Source: CAYJLC01 sp964370735 (lineage in GTDB: Bacteria; Bacillota; Clostridia; Oscillospirales; Butyricicoccaceae). Taken from it: 10,167 bases of DNA. Each line of letters begins with the position of its first letter. The stretch's first letter is position 1. Under the pieces are notes generated by a model. It did no database searches and was not told the DNA's origin. It was given only the letters and a program-made list of their open reading frames with translations. Location: contig CAYJLC010000064.1 of the NCBI GenBank assembly GCA_964370735.1, positions 1-10,167 of the forward strand, given 5' to 3'. Positions 1 through 6,968 of the stretch are shown in pieces. The translations under genes were made by a program, and so were the position numbers.

Positions 1-265
1 TGCTTATTATAACACAGGCGTTCTTGATAACATCTCTAAGCATTTTTTTAGCAGAACTATTTACTTTCATGATATCATCTAAACTTGCAGCGCCTTCTGC
101 TGTTTCAAGAGTGCCTAGTGCAAATTGAATTTTTTCTGCTTCGGCATTCAAAATATGTGCTAAACTTAATTCTTCCATACCGATAGAAGATAAAATAATA
201 TTGACAGCATCGTCTCTGTTGATATTAACAGTTGAATTAATATCAGGAATATTTGGCATTGACAT
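1..265 (-). CDS. Small NAE-motif protein, paralogue A (C-terminus cut by window edge)
   Basis: The first 88 codons of a minus-strand gene are visible; it reads off the left edge without a stop, so the C-terminus is missing. The start ATG (263-265) is preceded by AAAGGGG nine bases upstream. The protein begins MSMPNIPDI and has a predicted helical block at about residues 20-47 with the core MEELSLAHILNAEAEKIQ. The gene at 1217-1555 shares this opening and core, so the two are paralogues. I see no signal peptide or membrane segment. I recall similar short proteins with an EELGLxHIxNAEGEKIQ core in spore-forming Firmicutes, but I cannot assign a function, and any link to the spore surface is unverified memory. 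It lies 66 bases downstream of the coiled-coil gene on the same strand with no clear terminator between, so co-transcription is possible. Confidence 0.8.
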   Translation of the reverse strand, partial: MSMPNIPDINSTVNINRDDAVNIILSSIGMEELSLAHILNAEAEKIQFALGTLETAEGAASLDDIMKVNSSAKKMLRDVIKNACVIIS

Positions 266-331
266 AGTTAATTTCCCCTTTTAAAAAAATTTTGATGTTC
301 ATTATCATAATATTAGAAAATGCAATTTGTG

Positions 332-1123
332 TTACAGATTTTGTAGCAATTTTTCATATTCTTTAATGATTTTAGAAATTTCATCTATTTCTTGGTTTTT
401 GCAATTTTCGATTAGCTTTCTCTCAAAATCGTCTATATTTTGAAGAAATCTTTGCCTCAACATAGGATATTCAGCGTACAAAACCTTGATTTCTTTGTTT
501 AAAATATTTTCTCTCTCAATTAGTGTTTCACGTCTAACTTTCAACTTTTTGCCGAGTGAAATCATAAGTGGTTTCTTGCCATCCCAATCGATTGACAGAC
601 GATATTTAGAAGAAATTTCGTTTACGGTTTCGCTATATTTTTCAATTTCTTTAGATAAACTATTTTGCTCATTTTGCAAAATTTTACTACTTTCTGCTGA
701 TTTTTCATAAATATTATGTAAAATTTTATAATCTGAATGCAATTTCACTGTTTTTTCATTAGAATTACCTTCTTTTTTATTAACTTTCGCAAGTATCTTA
801 TATTCGCAAATTAATGTCTGAAAGTCTTTATGAAAGCCTTCAAAACCATGAAACTCGGCTTTATGATTGCTCGATTTAATTTTACTAAAATCATCTTTTA
901 AATCATCTAAATACATAGTATTTTTCATAGCTATTTCTTTAAGTTTGCTTAAATTCTGCATATAATCTGCTTTATTTGTGCTTTTTTTATCTAAAAGTGA
1001 ATATAATTCGTCCGAAACCTGCCTTGCACTCGTCATTTTTTCTAATTTCTTCCAAATACTTAGAACACTCTTTAGTGAAATTTCTTTATTTTTTTGCTTA
1101 AAAATATTTGAAAAAATCTTCAT
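332..1123 (-). CDS. Hypothetical soluble coiled-coil-like protein, 263 aa
   Basis: I chose the ATG at 1121-1123 because AAAAGGAGG sits just upstream. The frame stays open for 36 more codons to 1231, but that stretch runs through the divergent promoter region and into the start of the neighbouring gene. The product is Lys/Glu/Ser/Asn-rich with almost no cysteine and no membrane segment or signal peptide. Much of it (about residues 45-110, 120-185 and 205-260) looks like long charged helices with spaced Leu/Ile, consistent with coiled coil. A short region near residues 180-195 (SIDWDGKKPLMISLGKKL) looks less helical. I do not recognise the family. It sits between two paralogous small genes, A downstream on the same strand and B divergent upstream, which suggests the three work together. 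No enzyme motif is visible. Confidence 0.75.
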   Translation of the reverse strand: MKIFSNIFKQKNKEISLKSVLSIWKKLEKMTSARQVSDELYSLLDKKSTNKADYMQNLSKLKEIAMKNTMYLDDLKDDFSKIKSSNHKAEFHGFEGFHKDFQTLICEYKILAKVNKKEGNSNEKTVKLHSDYKILHNIYEKSAESSKILQNEQNSLSKEIEKYSETVNEISSKYRLSIDWDGKKPLMISLGKKLKVRRETLIERENILNKEIKVLYAEYPMLRQRFLQNIDDFERKLIENCKNQEIDEISKIIKEYEKLLQNL

Positions 1124-1216
1124 AAATTCCTCCTTTTGCCGTTTATTATACATAATATGCAAATTAAGTAATTTGTTTCGTATATGTTTAATATAATGTA
1201 AAATGGAGGTGATTTT
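1124..1216. promoter_or_regulatory. Divergent promoter region between coiled-coil gene and paralogue B
   Basis: These 93 bases must hold the control signals for both flanking genes. Each strand has a TATAAT: minus strand at 1145-1150 and plus strand at 1192-1197. Both lie only about 10 bases before the respective Shine-Dalgarno sequence. Neither has a good TTGACA at 16-18 bases, so a housekeeping SigA promoter is not well supported. An alternative sigma factor or activator is possible, but I cannot match a sporulation-sigma consensus cleanly. The AT-rich sequence CATAATATG at 1151-1159 is near-palindromic. Confidence 0.3.
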
Positions 1217-1555
1217 ATGGGAATGCCACAAGTACCAGAGCGTAAAAATTTACCAAATATTGACGATGTTATTGTGCAAATATTAGAATCTGTTGCCCTT
1301 GAAGAGCTTGCAATGGCTCATATTATGAATGCAGAAGGCGAAAAAATGCAGGCTTTAATAAAAAAAATTCAATGTGGTGAGATTTGTGCAACTACACTTT
1401 GCAAATCTTTCAAGGAAACAAACAATATGATTGACAGTCTAATTATGAAAGAGTGGATTATGGTATCGAAAATACGACATACACTTGAAATTTACACAAA
1501 AATTGAAGACGAAAGTTCTTGTTATTGCAAAAATTCCAATAAATGTAAACCCTAA
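1217..1555 (+). CDS. Small NAE-motif protein, paralogue B, Cys-rich tail, 112 aa
   Basis: A complete gene with a strong GGAGGTGAT ribosome site (1205-1213) seven bases before the ATG. The protein begins MGMPQVPER and carries ALEELAMAHIMNAEGEKMQ at about residues 27-45, closely matching the truncated gene at 1-265. Before this core is a helix with DDVIVQIL. The C-terminal half is probably helical and differs from paralogue A. The protein has six cysteines, three of them in a terminal SCYCKNSNKCKP tail, suggesting metal binding or disulfide cross-linking; that is inference only. No signal peptide or membrane segment is evident. It is transcribed divergently from the coiled-coil gene, and the next promoter downstream (1623) starts the T-box operon, so it is probably monocistronic. 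Function unknown. Confidence 0.85.
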   Translation: MGMPQVPERKNLPNIDDVIVQILESVALEELAMAHIMNAEGEKMQALIKKIQCGEICATTLCKSFKETNNMIDSLIMKEWIMVSKIRHTLEIYTKIEDESSCYCKNSNKCKP

Positions 1556-1622
1556 TTTTGAACAAAAATTTAAGTTTTTACGAATAAAAAGCTGTTAAAA
1601 TATCCAAAAATATAAATTAGTA

Positions 1623-1651
1623 TTGACAGAACCTAAAAAAAAGAGTATACT
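1623..1651 (+). promoter_or_regulatory. SigA-type promoter of the aspS-gatAB operon
   Basis: A perfect TTGACA -35 (1623-1628) is followed by 17 bases and a TATACT -10 (1646-1651). Transcription should begin near 1658, just before the T-box leader, giving an untranslated leader of roughly 305 bases. Confidence 0.85.
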
Positions 1652-1657
1652 TTAATC

Positions 1658-1941
1658 AATTAAATAATTACCAAGAAAAACTATGATGAGAAAAAGTAGT
1701 ATTTACTGAATGTCACAGAGAGTCGTTTATAGCTGAGAAAACGATACAGGATTTTTTATGAAGAACATCTCGGAGTTGCTAACCGAAAGCTTTTGCAAGT
1801 AGACTTAGCCGTTTAAAATGCGTTAAATTTTAGGACATATTTGTGTCTATGAGTGGGCTTTTTTTTAAAGTCAATTTGGGTGGTACCACGAAAGATTTTT
1901 TGCTTTCGTCCCGATGTTTTTTCGGGACGGGGGCTTTTTTT
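1658..1941 (+). promoter_or_regulatory. T-box riboswitch leader, probable GAAC dual Glu/Asn specifier
   Basis: This is a tRNA-sensing transcription attenuator. Stem I landmarks in order are GATGAG (1685-1690), AGTAGTATTTACTG, the AG-bulge sequence CAGAGAGTCG (1716-1725), and an apical hairpin pairing TCGTTT (1723-1728) with AAACGA (1739-1744). The specifier region GAAGAACATCTCGGAG (1760-1775) follows. The tetranucleotide GAAC (1763-1766) offers GAA (Glu) and AAC (Asn) in overlapping register, and A1767 is the usual purine after AAC. A small hairpin (about 1833-1848) fits stem III. The T-box TGGGTGGTACCACG is at 1877-1890. In the antiterminator, GGG (1878-1880) pairs with CCC (1910-1912) and ACGAAAG (1888-1894) with CTTTCGT (1903-1909), leaving UGGU (1881-1884) bulged to bind the tRNA 3' end. 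Uncharged tRNA would favour this form and turn on the operon. Confidence 0.95.
1907..1941 (+). terminator. T-box-controlled intrinsic terminator
   Basis: CGTCCCG (1907-1913) pairs perfectly with CGGGACG (1923-1929) around a nine-base loop, followed by GGGGC and a run of seven T (1935-1941). The 5' arm overlaps the CGTCCC needed by the antiterminator, so the two structures exclude each other. It ends 21 bases before the aspS start. Confidence 0.93.
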
Positions 1942-1962
1942 ATTTTAGAAAGGATTTTATTT

Positions 1963-4038
1963 ATGTTAAGAACACATTATTGTGGAAATTTACGAGAAAC
2001 TGACATTGATTCTTTGGTTTCTGTATGTGGCTGGGTGCAAACAAAGCGCGATATGGGTGGGGTAATATTTATCGACTTGCACGATAGAGAAGGCACTCTT
2101 CAAGTTGTATGTGATACAGCAAATTTAAGCGATTTCACAGTTGTCGAGGGCTTAAAAAATCAATCTGTCGTTAAAATTGATGGAAAAATTCGCCTTCGTG
2201 ATGCTGAAACTATAAATCCGAAGATTGAAACAGGAACTGTCGAGCTTTTTGCTGATAATATTACTCTTTTATCACAAGCCGAACAACTACCTTTTTCACT
2301 TGAAGAAGATGTTCGTGAAGATTTACGATTAAAATATAGATTTTTAGATATCCGTCGTGAAAAAATGATGAATAATCTAATTTTCAGACATAAAATTCAA
2401 AAATTAACACAAGATTACCTCGATAGCGATGGTTTTATTGCTGTTGAAACACCAATGCTAACAAAATCTACGCCAGAAGGTGCTCGTGATTATTTAGTTC
2501 CATCAAGAGTACATCAAGGCTCGTTTTATGCGTTACCTCAATCGCCACAAATTTTCAAGCAACTTTTAATGGTTGGTGGTTTAGATAAATATTATCAAGT
2601 TGCGCGTTGCTTTAGAGATGAAGATTTGCGTGCAGATAGACAACCTGAATTTACTCAAGTCGATATGGAAATGTCGTTTGTAGAGCAGGAAGATATGTTA
2701 GTTCACCTTGAAAAAATGTTCAAATATATCTTTAAAAATGCTATGAATATCGACTTTAAAGAAGATTTTCTCAGACTTTCTTGGCAAGAAGCTATGGATA
2801 AATACGGTTCAGACAAACCTGATTTACGCTTTGATTTGCCGATAGTTGACTTAACAGATGTCGCTCGCACTTGTGATTTTTCTGTTTTTAGAAAAGTTGT
2901 TGACGATGGTGGCGTGGTTCGTGCAATTTGCATCAAAGGTGGCTCGGAGTTCAGCAGAAGCACTATCGAAGACCTTACAAAAAAAGCTGTTTCGTGTGGC
3001 GCTAAAGGCATGGCTTGGATTGCACTAAGACCTGACGGCGAGATTTATTCGATTTTGACAAAATATTTCTCAGAAACTGATATTCAAAACATCATAAACG
3101 GTGTAAATGCTGAAAATGGTGACCTTATTATTTTCTGTGCCGACAAATTAAACACTGTTCGTAAAACACTAGGCACACTTCGTATTGAAGTTGCAGATTT
3201 GTTTGGTTTAAGAAAAAAAGACGACTTTAAACTTCTTTTTGTAACTGATTTCCCACAATTCGAATGGTCGGAAGAAGACGGTCGTTTCCTTGCAATGCAT
3301 CACCCGTTCACAATGCCTCACAAGGAAGATGTTCAAAATCTTTTAACTGATAAAGGAAATGTGCGCGCACTAGCTTATGATGTCGTTTTAAACGGTGTTG
3401 AGCTTGGCAGTGGTAGCGTTCGTATTCACGATAAAGAAATCCAAGAAACTATGTTTAAAGCTCTAGGTTTTTCTGAGGAAGAAACACAAGAAAAATTCGG
3501 TTTTATGGTGAATGCTTTTAAATACGGCACTCCCCCACATGCTGGTTTTGCATTTGGTTTAGACCGTTTGGTGATGCTTATGGTCGGCGGTGATTCTCTT
3601 CGCGACGTTATCGCATTTCCAAAAGTAAAAGATGCGTCTTGTCCTATGACCGATGCACCAGATTTGGTTGATGAAAGCCAACTTGAAGTGCTAAATCTTG
3701 GCATGAGTATGGCAAATTCAAATGTAGAATTTGGAATTTTTCATAAGAAAAAAGCGACTACAAATGACGATATTGATGTTGATAAGGTTGCTTTGCTTGC
3801 GAAACTTCATGTAGACCATGGCGATAAAGAGAAGATTAAAAATGAGCTTTCGGCGATAATAGGGTTTGCAAATGAGCTTTCTTTGGCTGACACCGACGGT
3901 GTTGATATCACATTATCACCACTAACAAATATTTTCAGAGATGATTTTGTCCTAAACGGAAACAATCGTGAAAACTTATTAAAAAATTCTAAAACAACCG
4001 AAGATGGCTATATTTCTGTGCCAAAAGTTCTTGAATAG
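1963..4038 (+). CDS. aspS-gatC: Aspartyl-tRNA synthetase fused to GatC, 691 aa
   Basis: The start is ATG 1963 (MLRTHYCGNL) with AAAGGA at 1949-1954. The frame extends upstream to a GTG at 1843, but that lies inside the T-box. Residues 1 to about 110 are the OB-fold anticodon-binding domain (CGWVQTKRDMGG). A class II catalytic core follows with VETPMLTKSTPEGARDYLVP at 161-180, QSPQ at 193-196 and motif 2 CFRDEDLRADRQPEFTQ at 216-232. The bacterial GAD insertion covers roughly 290-415, and motif 3 HAGFAFGLDRL is at 526-536. The AspRS part ends near residue 590, about the length of a normal bacterial AspRS. After a HKKKATTNDD linker, residues 602-691 are a full GatC: VALLAKL, ADTDGV, NIFRDDF and DGYISVPKVLE. 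GatC bridges GatA and GatB. The fusion would tether Asp charging to amidation. AspRS assignment is secure; use of tRNA(Asn) is inferred from context. Confidence 0.96.
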   Translation: MLRTHYCGNLRETDIDSLVSVCGWVQTKRDMGGVIFIDLHDREGTLQVVCDTANLSDFTVVEGLKNQSVVKIDGKIRLRDAETINPKIETGTVELFADNITLLSQAEQLPFSLEEDVREDLRLKYRFLDIRREKMMNNLIFRHKIQKLTQDYLDSDGFIAVETPMLTKSTPEGARDYLVPSRVHQGSFYALPQSPQIFKQLLMVGGLDKYYQVARCFRDEDLRADRQPEFTQVDMEMSFVEQEDMLVHLEKMFKYIFKNAMNIDFKEDFLRLSWQEAMDKYGSDKPDLRFDLPIVDLTDVARTCDFSVFRKVVDDGGVVRAICIKGGSEFSRSTIEDLTKKAVSCGAKGMAWIALRPDGEIYSILTKYFSETDIQNIINGVNAENGDLIIFCADKLNTVRKTLGTLRIEVADLFGLRKKDDFKLLFVTDFPQFEWSEEDGRFLAMHHPFTMPHKEDVQNLLTDKGNVRALAYDVVLNGVELGSGSVRIHDKEIQETMFKALGFSEEETQEKFGFMVNAFKYGTPPHAGFAFGLDRLVMLMVGGDSLRDVIAFPKVKDASCPMTDAPDLVDESQLEVLNLGMSMANSNVEFGIFHKKKATTNDDIDVDKVALLAKLHVDHGDKEKIKNELSAIIGFANELSLADTDGVDITLSPLTNIFRDDFVLNGNNRENLLKNSKTTEDGYISVPKVLE

Positions 4039-4046
4039 GAGGATTT

Positions 4047-5498
4047 ATGCTTACAACTTATACAATATCACAGCTTTCTGATATGCTTAAACGCAAAGAA
4101 ATCTCATCAGTTGAGCTTACTAAAAAATATATCGATACAATAGAGGAAAAAGACAGTTTAATCGGTGCATATCTCACAAAAACGAGTGAAATCGCGCTAA
4201 ATCAAGCACAAAATGCCGATAAAATCATCGCAAACGGTGAAGGCTCACCACTAACAGGCATTCCTTGTGGCATAAAAGATAATATCTGCACAAAAGATGT
4301 TAAAACTACTTGTGCCTCTAAAATGCTTGAGGATTTTGTCCCTCCTTATGATGCGTTTGTCATGGACAAATTAAATGACGAAAATGTAGTTATGCTAGGC
4401 AAACTAAATATGGACGAGTTCGCTATGGGCTCGACAAACGAAAATTCTTACTTCAAGAAAGTTCATAATCCAAGAAACGTGGACTATGTTCCTGGCGGTA
4501 GTTCTGGTGGTTCTGCGGCGGCAGTAGCATCAAACCAAGCAGTTTTCACACTAGGAAGCGACACAGGCGGTTCAATCCGTCAACCAGCATCTTTTTGTGG
4601 TGTTGTTGGTATGAAACCGACTTATGGGGCAGTTTCTCGTAACGGACTTGTCGCTTTTGCGTCATCTTTAGACCAAATTGGTCCGATTACTAAAGATGTT
4701 CGTGACTCGGCATTAGTTATGAACTCAATTTGTGGACACGACAGAAAAGATAGCACATCTGTAAAAAGAACATACGAAGATTATACGTCAGATATCGGAA
4801 AAAGTGTCAAGGGACTTAAAATCGCATTACCAAAAGAGTATTTTGATGATGGAATTTCCGAAGAAGTGAAACAAGCAGTGCTAAACTCTGCAAAAATACT
4901 TGAAAAACAAGGTGCAATCATCACTGATGTGTCACTTCCATCACTAAAATTAGCACTTCCTGCATATTATGTAATCTCTAGTGCAGAAGCATCGTCGAAT
5001 TTATCACGATTTGATGGTATCAGATACGGATATCGCACTGAAAATTACGAAACTTTAGAAGATTTATATAAAAAATCACGTTCAGAAGGCTTTGGAGCCG
5101 AAGTTAAACGCAGAATTATGCTAGGTTCATTTGCATTAAGTGCTGGTTATTATGATGCATATTACAAAAAAGCTCTTCAAGTAAGAACGCTTATTATGAA
5201 TGAGTTTACAGATATTTTCTCTGAAAATCAAGCTATTTTATCGCCTGTTGCACCGACAACTGCATATAAAATCGGCTCAAAAACGTCTAATCCACTGGAA
5301 ATGTATATGGGTGACATTTATTCTGTTCCAATTAATATTGCCGGAGTTCCTTCTCTATCGCTACCTTGTGGCGAGAGTAAAAAAGGTCTTCCGATTGGTA
5401 TGCAACTTGTTGGAAATATGTTTTCAGAAAAAACTTTGTACCAAATCGCCTACTCTTTCGAGCAAGAATTTGGTGCGTATCACTTAAATAAAAAATAG
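4047..5498 (+). CDS. gatA: Asp/Glu-tRNA amidotransferase subunit A (GatA)
   Basis: GatA is the glutaminase subunit of GatCAB; it releases ammonia from glutamine for amidation of Asp-tRNA(Asn) or Glu-tRNA(Gln). The 483-aa length is normal. The amidase-signature Ser-cisSer-Lys triad is intact: K77 in GIPCGIKDN, S152 in PGGSSGGS and S176 in GSDTGGSIRQP. The spacing is the same as in Staphylococcus aureus GatA (K79, S154, S178, from memory). The long conserved block GVVGMKPTYGAVSRNGLVAF follows. The AGGAGG ribosome site at 4037-4042 overlaps the stop codon of the aspS-gatC fusion, and the genes are eight bases apart, so translation is probably coupled. No truncation or missing active-site residue is seen. 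The preceding fusion supplies the GatC partner, and no separate gatC lies in the window. Confidence 0.97.
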   Translation: MLTTYTISQLSDMLKRKEISSVELTKKYIDTIEEKDSLIGAYLTKTSEIALNQAQNADKIIANGEGSPLTGIPCGIKDNICTKDVKTTCASKMLEDFVPPYDAFVMDKLNDENVVMLGKLNMDEFAMGSTNENSYFKKVHNPRNVDYVPGGSSGGSAAAVASNQAVFTLGSDTGGSIRQPASFCGVVGMKPTYGAVSRNGLVAFASSLDQIGPITKDVRDSALVMNSICGHDRKDSTSVKRTYEDYTSDIGKSVKGLKIALPKEYFDDGISEEVKQAVLNSAKILEKQGAIITDVSLPSLKLALPAYYVISSAEASSNLSRFDGIRYGYRTENYETLEDLYKKSRSEGFGAEVKRRIMLGSFALSAGYYDAYYKKALQVRTLIMNEFTDIFSENQAILSPVAPTTAYKIGSKTSNPLEMYMGDIYSVPINIAGVPSLSLPCGESKKGLPIGMQLVGNMFSEKTLYQIAYSFEQEFGAYHLNKK

Positions 5499-5507
5499 GA
5501 GGAAAAT

Positions 5508-6926
5508 ATGAACGGTTATGAAATGGTCATCGGTTTAGAAGTTCACTGTGAACTAAAAACCGAAACAAAAATATTTTGCGATTGTAAAACACATTTTGGT
5601 GCAGAACCAAACACGCAAGCTTGCCCTGTTTGTATGGGTATGCCAGGGACTCTTCCTGTTTTAAACGAAAAAGTTGTAGAATATGCTATTAAAGCTGGTT
5701 TAGCTACTAATTGTACCATCGCTGAGTTCTCAAAACAAGATAGGAAAAATTATTTCTATCCTGATTTACCAAAGGCATATCAAATCTCTCAGTTCGATTT
5801 ACCTCTTTGTGAAAATGGTTTTTTAGAGGTAGAAACAGACAAGGGTGCTAAAAAAATCGGAATTACTCGTATCCATATCGAGGAAGATGCAGGAAAATTG
5901 GTTCACGATGATGAAAAAGGAACTTTTATCGACTGTAATCGCTGTGGTGTGCCACTGATTGAGATAGTTTCTGAACCAGATATTAGAAGCGCCGACGAGG
6001 CTATCGCCTATTTTAAAAAACTTCGTGCGATAATTTTATACACTGGGATTTCTGATTGTAAAATGAACGAAGGCTCGCTAAGGTGCGATGTTAACCTTTC
6101 TGTGAGAAAAATTGGTGAAGAAAAATTTGGTACTCGTACAGAAATGAAAAACTTGAATTCATTTGCATTTATACAAAAAGCCATTGAATATGAGTTTAAA
6201 AGGCAGATAGAAGTTATAGAAAGTGGCGATTTTGTCATTCAAGAAACTCGAAGATATGACCAAAGCAACGGAAAAACTTTCTCTATGCGTAAAAAAGAAG
6301 ATGCAAATGATTATCGCTATTTCCCAGATCCGGACTTAGCACCAATCGTTACATCAAAAGAACGTTTAGAGGAAATTCGTGGAACAATTCCTATGTTACC
6401 CGACCAAAGAAAGAAAATTTACGTTGAAACTTATGGTTTAACATCGTATGATGCCGAAATTCTGACAAATGAGCTTTTAATCGCTGATTTCTTCGAAGAA
6501 TGTGCTAGATTAACTAAACACACGAAAATTCTTGCGAATTTAATCATATCAGATATGCTAAAATTAATCGAAGAAGGTGAAAAACCGCAAATTTCTGCTG
6601 AAAATTTAGCTAAAATTGCGACAATGTCTGGTGAAGATAAAATAAATAGCTCTGTTAGTAAAAAAGTTCTAAAAGATACTTGGGGCAAAAATATTGATGC
6701 TGAAATTTATGTCACTGAACAAAAACTTGAACAAATAAATGATAAAGATTTACTTCTATCGCTAGTTTTAGAAACTTTATCTAAGAATGAAAAGTCTGTT
6801 TCTGACTATAAAAACGGAAAATTATCTGCAATTAAATCACTAATGGGTCAAATTATGGGCAAAACTGGTGGAAAAGGAAATCCTGTAATTATAAATGAGC
6901 TTTTAGAAACTGAACTATCAAAATAA
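5508..6926 (+). CDS. gatB: Asp/Glu-tRNA amidotransferase subunit B (GatB)
   Basis: GatB binds the misacylated tRNA, activates the Asp/Glu side chain with ATP and amidates it with ammonia channelled from GatA. The 472-aa length is normal. The N-terminal catalytic domain shows GLEVHCELKTETKIFCDC and CPVCMGMPGTLPVLN, with a four-cysteine zinc-type site at C24, C26, C39 and C42. It also has the signature KNYFYPDLPKAYQISQFD (about residues 81-98), RIHIEEDAGKL, and CNRCGVPLIEIVSEPD. An interior helical domain and a YqeY-like tail that contacts tRNA end in MGKTGGKGNPVIINELL. An AGGAGG site overlaps the gatA stop; the gap is nine bases. gatB is the last gene of the operon, followed directly by a hairpin terminator. 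Confidence 0.97.
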   Translation: MNGYEMVIGLEVHCELKTETKIFCDCKTHFGAEPNTQACPVCMGMPGTLPVLNEKVVEYAIKAGLATNCTIAEFSKQDRKNYFYPDLPKAYQISQFDLPLCENGFLEVETDKGAKKIGITRIHIEEDAGKLVHDDEKGTFIDCNRCGVPLIEIVSEPDIRSADEAIAYFKKLRAIILYTGISDCKMNEGSLRCDVNLSVRKIGEEKFGTRTEMKNLNSFAFIQKAIEYEFKRQIEVIESGDFVIQETRRYDQSNGKTFSMRKKEDANDYRYFPDPDLAPIVTSKERLEEIRGTIPMLPDQRKKIYVETYGLTSYDAEILTNELLIADFFEECARLTKHTKILANLIISDMLKLIEEGEKPQISAENLAKIATMSGEDKINSSVSKKVLKDTWGKNIDAEIYVTEQKLEQINDKDLLLSLVLETLSKNEKSVSDYKNGKLSAIKSLMGQIMGKTGGKGNPVIINELLETELSK

Positions 6927-6931
6927 TAAAC

Positions 6932-6966
6932 AAAGTGGGCTTGTCGAATTACGACAGCCCACTTTT
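6932..6966. terminator. Bidirectional terminator between gatB and the convergent membrane operon
   Basis: AAAGTGGGCT (6932-6941) pairs with AGCCCACTTT (6956-6965). The stem continues past one bulged T with GTCG/CGAC around an AATTA loop. T-rich sequence follows on the plus strand, and the mirrored A/T ends allow function in both directions. It begins six bases after the gatB stop and ends just before the stop codon of the minus-strand gene at 6969. Confidence 0.85.
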
Positions 6967-6968
6967 AA

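Noticed and set aside
266..331. Separate promoter for paralogue A
   Set aside because: TTGCAT and GATAAT are present on the minus strand but only 13 bases apart, too close for a SigA promoter; co-transcription with the coiled-coil gene is as likely.
1124..1231. 36-residue N-terminal extension of the coiled-coil gene
   Set aside because: It crosses the divergent promoter region and overlaps the start of the neighbouring gene; AAAAGGAGG sits right before ATG 1123.
1556..1620. Terminator after paralogue B
   Set aside because: The region is AT-rich with only weak A/T pairing and no GC stem followed by T; I could not support a terminator.
1853..1866. GTGGGC followed by eight T, looking like a terminator tail
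   Set aside because: There is no GCCCAC arm upstream to pair with; the segment fits the usual hairpin before the T-box sequence.
1843..1962. Longer N-terminus of AspRS starting at GTG 1843
   Set aside because: It runs through stem III, the T-box and the terminator; ATG 1963 has its own ribosome site and matches the family N-terminus MLRTHYCG.
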